Source: Lysobacter auxotrophicus (GTDB taxonomy: Bacteria > Pseudomonadota > Gammaproteobacteria > Xanthomonadales > Xanthomonadaceae). Taken from it: DNA of 64,000 bases. Each line of letters opens with the position of its first letter. Position 1 is the stretch's first letter. Shown piece by piece: positions 57,608 to 64,000 of the stretch. The notes below the pieces were generated by a model. It had not been told where the DNA came from, did no database searches, and saw nothing but the letters and a program-made list of their open reading frames with translations. Location of the stretch: contig NZ_AP027041.1 of assembly GCF_027924565.1 (NCBI RefSeq), positions 1,054,001 to 1,118,000 of the forward strand, read 5' to 3'. Made by a program: the position numbers and the translations under genes.

Positions 57608-58852
57608 TCACGCCGCTTCGGCGGCGCAGTCGCGCGGCAGGGCCTCGGTGCGTGCACCGCGGCGCTCGATCCGCACGCTCCACAGCGCGACGAGCAGGCC
57701 GGCGACGGTCACCAGCGCGGCGACCCAGGTGACCGCGGCCAGTCCCGGACCGCGTTCGATGACCATGCCGCCGAGCCAGGCGCCGGTCGCATTGCCGAGG
57801 TTGAACGCCGCGATGTTGAAGCTGGAGGCGAGGTTCTGGCCCGCGCCTTCCGCGAAACCCAGCACGCGCAACTGCAGCGGCGACACGGTGGCGAATGCGG
57901 CGATGCCGAGCAGGCCGACGAAGGCGACCATCAGCACCTGGCTGTGCAGCACGAAGCTCATCAGCGCCAGCACCGCGGCGAGCGCGAACAGCGTGCCCAG
58001 CAGCGCGGGCGTGGCGCGGCGGTCGGCGAGTCGGCCGCCGAGCAGGTTACCCACGACCATGCCTGCGCCGAACACCAGCAGGATCGGCGACACCGCGGCG
58101 TCGGAGAAGCCGGTGAGCGAGGTCAGCAGCGGCTGCACGTAGGTGATCACCACGAACACGCCGGCGAAGCCGAGCATCGTCATCAGCAGGCCGAGCAGCA
58201 CCTGCGGCCGCGCGATGGTCGCCAGTTCCTCGCGCAGCGGGGCGGGTTCGCTCGTGTCGCGGCTGCGCGGCACCAGCAGCGCGATCACCGCCAGCGACAC
58301 GACGCCGACCAGGGCCATCGCCCAGAACGTCGAACGCCAGCCCAAGTGCAGGCCGAGCCACGCGCCGGCCGGCATGCCCAGCAGCGTCGCGAGCGTCAGG
58401 CCGGAGAACATGATCGAGATGGCGGAGGCCTTGCGTTCGGCCGGCACCAGGCCGGTCGCGACGACCGCGCCGACGCCGAAGAACGTGCCGTGCGTGAGCG
58501 AGGTGACCACGCGGGCGATCATCAGCGTCGTGTAGTCCGGCGCGAGCGCGCAGGCGATGTTGCCGACGGTGTAGATGCCCATCAGCGCGAGCAGCACGGC
58601 CTTGCGCGGCATGCGGCGCGTCAGCAGGGTGAGGATCGGCGCGCCGGCGAACACGCCCAGCGCGTAGCCGGAGACGAGCATGCCGGCGGCGGCGATCGAG
58701 ACCTGCAGATCGGCGGCGACCTGCAGCAGCAGGCCCATGATCACGAACTCGGCGCAGCCGATGCCGAACGAGCCGGCGGTGAGCGCGTAGAGCGCCACCG
58801 GCAGGCGGCCGCTGGACGCGGCGGGAGAAGCGGGGAGGGGAGTGGAGGCCAC
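57608..58852 (-). CDS. MFS transporter, DHA1-type exporter
   Basis: The 414-residue product has 12 predicted hydrophobic segments. The MFS DHA1 pattern is seen in TAGSFGIGCAEFVIMGLLLQ and in the second-loop region GAPILTLLTRRMPRK. It resembles AraJ/YdhP-type sugar or drug exporters. Inner-membrane proton antiport is likely; the substrate is unknown. It is divergent from the LysR regulator, with a shared 115-base intergenic region, so regulator control is plausible. Confidence 0.9.
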   Translation of the reverse strand: MASTPLPASPAASSGRLPVALYALTAGSFGIGCAEFVIMGLLLQVAADLQVSIAAAGMLVSGYALGVFAGAPILTLLTRRMPRKAVLLALMGIYTVGNIACALAPDYTTLMIARVVTSLTHGTFFGVGAVVATGLVPAERKASAISIMFSGLTLATLLGMPAGAWLGLHLGWRSTFWAMALVGVVSLAVIALLVPRSRDTSEPAPLREELATIARPQVLLGLLMTMLGFAGVFVVITYVQPLLTSLTGFSDAAVSPILLVFGAGMVVGNLLGGRLADRRATPALLGTLFALAAVLALMSFVLHSQVLMVAFVGLLGIAAFATVSPLQLRVLGFAEGAGQNLASSFNIAAFNLGNATGAWLGGMVIERGPGLAAVTWVAALVTVAGLLVALWSVRIERRGARTEALPRDCAAEAA

Positions 58853-58931
58853 GACGGCAAGGTCCGGGGGAAAGGACGGCAGCCTAGGCGCTTGAATCTT
58901 CTGCGAGAACCGGCAGGATGACTAATCAGTT

Positions 58932-58946
58932 TCAACGAACCGTTGA
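58932..58946. promoter_or_regulatory. Candidate LysR operator
   Basis: TCAACG (58932-58937) and CGTTGA (58941-58946) form a perfect inverted repeat with a 3-base spacer, 22 bases before the LysR gene start, in the divergent region with the MFS gene. It is flanked by ATCA and TGAT. LysR proteins commonly bind such sites; no T-N11-A core is obvious. Confidence 0.4.
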
Positions 58947-58967
58947 TAATCCCGAAGGAGACCCGCC

Positions 58968-59870
58968 GTGGACCGCATTGGCGACATCGCCCTGTTCCTG
59001 CGCGTGCTCGACCTGGGCTCGATCAGCGCCGCCGCGCGCAGCCTCGATCTGTCGGTCGCGGTCGCCAGCCAGCGCCTGAAGCGGCTGGAGCGCGATCTCG
59101 GCGTGCGCCTGCTCCATCGCACCACGCGCCGCCTGCACGCCACGCCGGAAGGCGCCGCGCTCGCCGAGCAGGGGCGGCCGCTGGTCGAAGACCTCGAAGC
59201 GCTGACCGGCGGCCTGCGCCAGGCAGGCGCGGAAATCAGCGGCACCTTGCGCGTCACCGCGTCGGCGTCGTTCGGGCGGCAATACCTGTCGCCGCTGCTG
59301 CCGCAGTTTCTCGCGCTGCATCCGCGCGTGAAGCTGAGCATCAACCTCACCGACCAGATGGTCGATCTGGTCAGCGCGGGATTCGACCTGGCGATCCGCA
59401 TCGGCGCGCTGGACGACTCGTCGCTGGTCGCGCGCAAACTCGCGGTGAACCAGCGCGTGTTGTGTGCATCGCCCGACTATCTGCGTCGGCACGGCACGCC
59501 GCGCACGCCGCAGGACCTGACCGGACACGAATGCGTGCTGCTGGTCGGCAGCCAGGGACGGCAGGACGTGTGGCGTTTCGGCGACGGCGCGGGCGGCGAG
59601 ACCGCGGTGCGCGTGCGCGGACGCATGGAAACCAACTACGGCGAGATCGTGCGCGATGCGGTGGTCGCGGGAATGGGCATCGCCGTGCATTCGGACTGGC
59701 ACGTCGTGCGCGACCTGCGCGAGGGCCGCCTCGTGCAGGTGCTGGCGGATTACCCCATCGCCGAAAGCGGCATCTACGCGGTGATGCCGCAGCGGCGGCT
59801 CGTGCCGCCGCGCGTGCGCGCGTTCGTGGACTTCCTGGCGGAGAAATTCGCGAATCCGCCCTGGAGTTGA
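58968..59870 (+). CDS. LysR-family transcriptional regulator
   Basis: The 300-residue product has the LysR winged helix at residues 1-60 (MDRIGDIALFLRVLDLGSIS, then AVASQRLKRLERDLGVRLLH) and the periplasmic-binding-like effector domain at about 90-290. The start is GTG 58968 with AAGGAG at 58955-58960. It is divergent from the MFS transporter and the two oxidoreductase genes beyond, which are its probable targets. Effector unknown. Confidence 0.94.
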   Translation: MDRIGDIALFLRVLDLGSISAAARSLDLSVAVASQRLKRLERDLGVRLLHRTTRRLHATPEGAALAEQGRPLVEDLEALTGGLRQAGAEISGTLRVTASASFGRQYLSPLLPQFLALHPRVKLSINLTDQMVDLVSAGFDLAIRIGALDDSSLVARKLAVNQRVLCASPDYLRRHGTPRTPQDLTGHECVLLVGSQGRQDVWRFGDGAGGETAVRVRGRMETNYGEIVRDAVVAGMGIAVHSDWHVVRDLREGRLVQVLADYPIAESGIYAVMPQRRLVPPRVRAFVDFLAEKFANPPWS

Positions 59871-59897
59871 GTTCTTCACGATCGAAATGCAGACGTT

Positions 59898-59926
59898 GTA
59901 GCCCGGGTAAGCGAAGCGCACCCGGG
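59898..59926 (+). repeat. GTAG-type REP element
   Basis: A single REP identical in core to the copies at 55299 and (inverted) 55346. It is placed between the convergent LysR and dioxygenase genes, where it may also slow transcription. No second, inverted copy is nearby. Confidence 0.85.
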
Positions 59927-59948
59927 AGCCGGCCACAGCAAAAGCGGC

Positions 59949-60740
59949 TCAATCGAACGCGAACGCATCCAGCGCGAGCGATCCGAACTCATGCGACCGA
60001 TGCAGCGTCCGCACCGAAGCCGCATCGCCGCCGGCGCCGAGTGCGACGAACAACGGCATCAGGTGTTCCACCGTCGGATGCGCACGTCGTGCGTGCGGCG
60101 CGCGCGATTCCCATTCGATGAGCGCGTCGATGTCGCGCGCTTGCAGCTTCTCGCGCATCCACTGCGCGAACTCCGCGGCCCACGGCGTGAGCGGCGCATC
60201 GGCGTGGCGCCAGTCGAGTTCGCCGAGGTTGTGCACGAAGCCGCCGGAGCCGATCACCAGCACGCCTTCGTCGCGTAGCGGCGCGAGCGCGCGCCCGATC
60301 GCGACGTGTTGCGCGGCGTCGCCATGCGGCATCACCGACAACGGCACCACCGGAATGTCGGCCTGCGGGTACATGCGCCGCAGCGGCACCCACACGCCGT
60401 GGTCGAGCCCGTGCTGCTCGCGGATGCGCGTGGGCACGCCGGCGTCGTTCAAGCGTTGCGCGATCCCGGTCGCGAGATCCGGTGCGCCCGGCGCGGGATA
60501 ACGCAGCGCGTACAGCTGCGCGGGAAAGCCGCCGAAGTCGTGCACGGTCTCCGGCTGCGCGTGGCTGCCGACCATCGGCTGGCCGGTCGTGAAATGCGCG
60601 GAGGCCACGACGATCGCCTTGGGCCATGGAAGCTGCTGGCCGAGGCCGTCGAGGAAGCGGCCGGCGGGCGAATCCTGCACGGCCAGCATCGGCGAGCCGT
60701 GGGACAGGAAGAGGCTGGGCAAACGGATGGGAACGTCCAT
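59949..60740 (-). CDS. DODA-type extradiol dioxygenase
   Basis: The 263-residue product belongs to the class III extradiol / 4,5-DOPA dioxygenase family (YgiD-like). Likely metal ligands are His14 (LFLSHGSPM) and histidines in REQHGLDHGVWVPLRRMYP and GSGGFVHNLGELDW. It probably opens an aromatic ring between or beside two hydroxyls; the substrate is unknown. ATG 60740 gives the family start (MDVPIRLPSLFLSHGSP); the 49-residue upstream extension is unsupported. It is divergent from prpD. Confidence 0.9.
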   Translation of the reverse strand: MDVPIRLPSLFLSHGSPMLAVQDSPAGRFLDGLGQQLPWPKAIVVASAHFTTGQPMVGSHAQPETVHDFGGFPAQLYALRYPAPGAPDLATGIAQRLNDAGVPTRIREQHGLDHGVWVPLRRMYPQADIPVVPLSVMPHGDAAQHVAIGRALAPLRDEGVLVIGSGGFVHNLGELDWRHADAPLTPWAAEFAQWMREKLQARDIDALIEWESRAPHARRAHPTVEHLMPLFVALGAGGDAASVRTLHRSHEFGSLALDAFAFD

Positions 60741-60885
60741 ACCGGAAACTTGAGCCCGTCCACGCCGTTTTCCAAGCGCGGTGGCCGGTCCGATGCGTTC
60801 CGCGCATGCGTGGGAGGTGTTCACGGCGGGCGGGCGCTCGCTGGACCACCATGACCCCTCCCGCGGGTTCCCGACGAGTCGTGCC

Positions 60886-62349
60886 ATGAGCTACGCCCAG
60901 GTCCGCTCCGCCGTTCGTCCGCCACCGGATGCGGCGATGACGCAGGTCGCCGATTACGTCGCACAGACGGACGTGGGCTCGCGTGAAGCGTTCGAGACCG
61001 CGCGCTTCATGCTGCTCGATTCGCTCGCCTGCGCCGCGCTGGCGATGGACCACCCCGAGTGCGTGAAGCATCTCGGCCCGCTGGTTCCGGGCGCGGAACT
61101 CCCCGGCGGCGCGCGCGTGCCGTTCACCTCGCACGAACTGGATCCCGCGCAGGCCGCATACAACATCGGCACGCAGATCCGCTGGCTCGATTTCAACGAC
61201 ACCTGGCTCGCCGCCGAATGGGGCCATCCGTCCGACAACCTCGGCACGATCCTGGCCGTCGCCGATTACCTGGGCCAGCAGGCGATGGCGCAGGGCAGGG
61301 CACCGATGACGATGCGCGACGTGCTCGGCTGGGCGATCAAGGCGCACGAAATCCAGGGCTGCTATGCATTGAAGAATGCGTTCAACCGCGTGGGACTGGA
61401 TCACGTGATCCTCGTGCGCCTCGCGTCGACGGCCGTCGCGACGGCGATGTTCGGCGGAAGCCGGGATCAGGTCGTCACCGCGATCTCGCACAGCTGGATC
61501 GACAACGGCGCGTTGCGCGCGTATCGCCACGCGCCCAACACCGGACCGCGGAAAAGCTGGGCCGCCGGCGATGCGTGCCGGCGCGCGGTGATCCATGCGT
61601 TGAACGCGATCAAGGGCGTGGTCGGCTATCCGAGCGCGCTGACCGCGCCGACCTGGGGTTTCTACGACGTCGCCTTCGACGGCAAACCGTTCGAGTTCGA
61701 ACGCGACTTCGGCAGTTACGTGATGGAGAACGTGCTGTTCAAGATCAGCTTCCCCGCCGAGTTCCATGCGCAGACCGCGGTGGAGTGCGCGATGCAGCTG
61801 CACCCGCTGGTCGCGCCGAGGATCGCGCGCGACGGCGTGGAATCGATCGCGCGGATCGTCATCGAAACCCAGCAGGCCGGGCTGCGGATCATCGACAAGA
61901 CCGGCCCCCTGGCCAACTACGCCGACCGGGACCACTGCATCCAGTACATGGTGGCCGTGCCGCTGCTGTTTGGCCGTTTGACCGCGCAGGACTATACCGA
62001 CGCCGTGGCTGCCGATCCGCGCATCGACCTGCTGCGCGCGCGCACGACGGTGATGGAAAACCCCCGGTTTACCCAGGAGTACTTCGATCCCGACAAACGG
62101 TATATCGGCAATTCCGTGCAGGTGTTCTTCAACGACGGTGCATCCACGCCGAAGGTTTCGATCGATTATCCGATCGGCCACCGGCGACGGCGCGCGGAGG
62201 CGATGCCTGTGCTGATGAAGAAGTTCGAAAGCGCGATCGCGTCGAAACTGCCTGAAATCCAAGCCCGTACGTTGATGACGCTGGCGTCCTCGCCTGGCGG
62301 ATTCGATGCGATGCCGATTACGCAGTTCATGTTGTTGTTCAAGAAATGA
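60886..62349 (+). CDS. prpD: 2-methylcitrate dehydratase
   Basis: PrpD dehydrates 2-methylcitrate to 2-methyl-cis-aconitate in the methylcitrate cycle. The 487-residue product is close to the E. coli length (483). Conserved segments include LDSLACAALAMDHPEC, RWLDFNDTWLAAEWGHPSDN and FKISFPAEFHAQTAVECAMQ. ATG 60886 fits the family start; earlier in-frame codons have no similarity. It is about 20 kb from prpBC and divergent from the dioxygenase gene, so it probably has its own promoter. Confidence 0.95.
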   Translation: MSYAQVRSAVRPPPDAAMTQVADYVAQTDVGSREAFETARFMLLDSLACAALAMDHPECVKHLGPLVPGAELPGGARVPFTSHELDPAQAAYNIGTQIRWLDFNDTWLAAEWGHPSDNLGTILAVADYLGQQAMAQGRAPMTMRDVLGWAIKAHEIQGCYALKNAFNRVGLDHVILVRLASTAVATAMFGGSRDQVVTAISHSWIDNGALRAYRHAPNTGPRKSWAAGDACRRAVIHALNAIKGVVGYPSALTAPTWGFYDVAFDGKPFEFERDFGSYVMENVLFKISFPAEFHAQTAVECAMQLHPLVAPRIARDGVESIARIVIETQQAGLRIIDKTGPLANYADRDHCIQYMVAVPLLFGRLTAQDYTDAVAADPRIDLLRARTTVMENPRFTQEYFDPDKRYIGNSVQVFFNDGASTPKVSIDYPIGHRRRRAEAMPVLMKKFESAIASKLPEIQARTLMTLASSPGGFDAMPITQFMLLFKK

Positions 62350-62533
62350 ACCTTTTTGTAGCGCCTGGAATGCGTGCGGGAACTTATGCGTTTGTTATTT
62401 CACCGTTAACACCGCTTTCACATAGGCAAACTTAACCTCCGCGTCGATGGCGTCGTTAGGGCGGCCGTCCCCCATGGAACCGGTGGACCACGCAGACGCT
62501 GTTCCCGATTTCTCAGATCAAGGAGCTGGATAC

Positions 62534-63631
62534 ATGAATAAGAAACTCCTCTGCGCCGCCCTGATGGGTGGTCTGAGCCTGGCCCAGGTCGCCAACGCCC
62601 AGGTCGCCGACGATCGCTGGTACATCACCGGCTCGGCCGGCATGAACATCCAGGACAACGATCGCGGCACCCGCAATGCGCCGTTCGGCGCGCTCGGCGT
62701 CGGCAAGTTCCTCAACGACAACTGGTCGCTCGACGGCGAGCTGAACTACCAGAATCCGAACTTCGACGACAACCAGGATCTCAACTGGTCGCAGTACGGC
62801 ATCTCGTTCGACGCGCGTCGTTACTTCAACGCCGAAGGCCGCAACTGGGCGCCCTACATCCTGATGGGCCTGGGCTACCAGGAATCGGAAGAGGAGTTCG
62901 ATCGCTTCCCGGATCCGAACTCGCCTGGCGAGCGCAAGGAAGGCAACGTCGCGGCGAAAGTGGGCGTCGGTATCCAGAGCGCGCTGGCCGGCAAGCGTGC
63001 CGCCATCCGCACCGAGCTGGCGTATCGCGCCGACTTCGACGACAGCGCGCCGGACGCAGGCCCGGGCGCGCTTCGCGATGAGAGCTGGTACGGCGATCTG
63101 CTGGCGTCGGTCGGCGTCGTGATCCCGCTGGGCGCTCCGGTCGTTCCGCCGCCGCCGGCTCCGGCCGCGCCGAGCTGCGCCGACCTCGACGACGACGGCG
63201 ACGGCGTCAACAACTGCGACGACAAGTGCCCGGATTCGCAGGCCGGCCAGACCATCGGTCCGGACGGCTGCCCGGTGCCGGTGTCGATCGACCTGAAGGG
63301 CGTCAACTTCGACTTCGACAAGTCGAACCTGCGTCCTGACGCGATCTCGATCCTGTCGGAAGCCACCGAGATCCTGAAGCGCTATCCGGAACTGCGCGTC
63401 GAAGTCGCCGGCCACACCGACCAGTGCGGCAAGGACGACTACAACCAGAAGCTGTCCGAGCGCCGCGCCACCGCGGTGTACGACTACCTGACCAGCAACG
63501 GCGTGGATGCCTCGCGCCTGCAGGGTCCGATCGGCTACGGCGAGAGCCGTCCGCTGGAAGACAAGGGCCAGGCGTTCCCGGGCTGCAAGAGCGAGATCAA
63601 CCGCCGTACCGAGCTGAACGTCCAGAACTGA
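62534..63631 (+). CDS. OmpA-family outer membrane protein
   Basis: The 365-residue product has a signal peptide ending ANA-QV (residues about 1-22) and a beta-barrel domain at about 23-205 (DDRWYITGSAGMN...). A Pro-rich linker (VPPPPAPAAP) and a thrombospondin-type-3-like calcium-binding segment (DLDDDGDGVNNCDDKCP) follow, then the C-terminal peptidoglycan-binding OmpA domain (GVNFDFDKSNLRPDA, VAGHTDQCGKDDYNQ, LSERRATAVYDYL). ATG 62534 has AAGGAG upstream. A terminator follows, then a second, similar gene. Confidence 0.95.
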   Translation: MNKKLLCAALMGGLSLAQVANAQVADDRWYITGSAGMNIQDNDRGTRNAPFGALGVGKFLNDNWSLDGELNYQNPNFDDNQDLNWSQYGISFDARRYFNAEGRNWAPYILMGLGYQESEEEFDRFPDPNSPGERKEGNVAAKVGVGIQSALAGKRAAIRTELAYRADFDDSAPDAGPGALRDESWYGDLLASVGVVIPLGAPVVPPPPAPAAPSCADLDDDGDGVNNCDDKCPDSQAGQTIGPDGCPVPVSIDLKGVNFDFDKSNLRPDAISILSEATEILKRYPELRVEVAGHTDQCGKDDYNQKLSERRATAVYDYLTSNGVDASRLQGPIGYGESRPLEDKGQAFPGCKSEINRRTELNVQN

Positions 63632-63671
63632 CGGATCAGCCGGTACACGGGAAGGCTCCCGCGGTACCAAG

Positions 63672-63705
63672 ACGAAGCCCGGCAGTCGCCGGGCTTCGTT
63701 TATTT
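63672..63705 (+). terminator. Terminator after the first OmpA-family gene
   Basis: ACGAAGCCCGGC (63672-63683) and GCCGGGCTTCGT (63688-63699) form a 12-bp perfect stem with loop AGTC, followed by TTATTT. Confidence 0.88.
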
Positions 63706-63739
63706 ACCGGCCATTCTTGGCAAATTACGTTAACTAGTA

Positions 63740-63767
63740 TTAACAATCATTTTGACAGGTGTATCAT
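63740..63767 (+). promoter_or_regulatory. Promoter of the second OmpA-family gene
   Basis: TTAACA (63740-63745) and TATCAT (63762-63767) are separated by 16 bases; each matches five of six consensus positions. The surrounding AT-rich stretch stands out against the high-GC background. The spacer contains TTTGACAGG, also seen before the typA -10. Confidence 0.6.
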
Positions 63768-63895
63768 TTCCGAGTCAGTGACCCGCGGTGCTGACCCTCT
63801 CTGGTCCCCGTTCAGGTCCTGCCTGGGTGTGCGCCGCCTGCAGTAACGACGTGTTCCCCCCCAAACCGTTTCCTTACTGATCCAAGGAGTGACAG

Positions 63896-64000
63896 ATGAA
63901 GATCCGTTTGTTGAGCACTGCGCTGTTGGCTGGTCTGGCTTTTGCCCAGGTCGCCGGTGCGCAGGAATTCGATGACCGCTGGTACCTGACCGGTTCGGCC
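63896..64000 (+). CDS. Second OmpA-family outer membrane protein (partial)
   Basis: The first 35 codons are visible before the window ends. The sequence MKIRLLSTALLAGLAFAQVA is a signal peptide ending AGA-Q, followed by EFDDRWYLTGSA, which closely matches the mature start of the gene just upstream (VADDRWYITGSA). It is therefore a tandem paralogue. AAGGAG lies about 8 bases before ATG. Confidence 0.85.
   Translation, partial: MKIRLLSTALLAGLAFAQVAGAQEFDDRWYLTGSA

Noticed and set aside
57521-58921. Plus-strand frame of 466 codons opposite the MFS gene
   Set aside because: Gln, Arg and His-rich composition with no domain; the minus-strand frame is a clear 12-segment transporter.

Overview
This window is high-GC chromosomal DNA from a gammaproteobacterium, most likely a member of the Xanthomonadaceae (Lysobacter/Luteimonas/Stenotrophomonas-like). 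The support is the protein sequences of the rpoBC, str, S10, spc and alpha genes, the use of a class II DAHP synthase, a TonB-dependent receptor, GTAG-type palindromic REP elements like those described in Stenotrophomonas, and the lack of rpmJ between secY and rpsM. No tRNA, rRNA, CRISPR array or insertion sequence was found.

Positions 1-26086 form one block of information-processing genes, all on the + strand: the end of rpoB, rpoC, the str genes (rpsL-rpsG-fusA-tuf), the S10 genes (rpsJ to rpsQ), the spc genes (rplN to secY) and the alpha genes (rpsM-rpsK-rpsD-rpoA-rplQ), closed by a strong terminator. Gene order is canonical. The gaps inside the block are unusually rich in perfect hairpins. 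The leaders of the str and S10 groups share a similar bulged stem-loop, and the S10 leader also holds an attenuator-like hairpin.

Positions 26217-41107 carry housekeeping and central-metabolism genes: dsbB, a class II DAHP synthase, a lipoprotein-like amidase, a DUF2127 membrane protein, typA and ppiB (divergent), a class I aminotransferase, mdh, then prpE, prpB and prpC of the methylcitrate cycle, and gntK. prpD lies 20 kb further on (60886-62349). Together prpE, prpC, prpD and prpB cover most of propionate oxidation to pyruvate and succinate. A 197-bp tandem duplication made of palindromic elements sits between prpE and prpB.

Positions 41177-49189 hold a TonB-dependent receptor, a small unknown protein, a beta-class glutathione S-transferase, a SleB-like cell-wall hydrolase, 2,4-dienoyl-CoA reductase (fadH) and a YciI-like protein.

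Positions 49381-55234 are the most distinctive locus. Three overlapping genes encode a condensin-like complex: a kleisin-like winged-helix protein, a small MukE/JetB-like protein and a short SMC ATPase. It resembles MukFEB, MksFEB and JetABC, but no JetD/MksG-type nuclease follows. A fructosamine-kinase-family gene occupies that place. The kleisin-like gene contains a 99-bp palindromic repeat read in frame.

Positions 55414-64000 hold a redox cluster (quinone-oxidoreductase-like protein, aldo/keto reductase, MFS exporter) divergent from a LysR regulator, a DODA-type dioxygenase, prpD and two tandem OmpA-family genes, the second cut by the window end.
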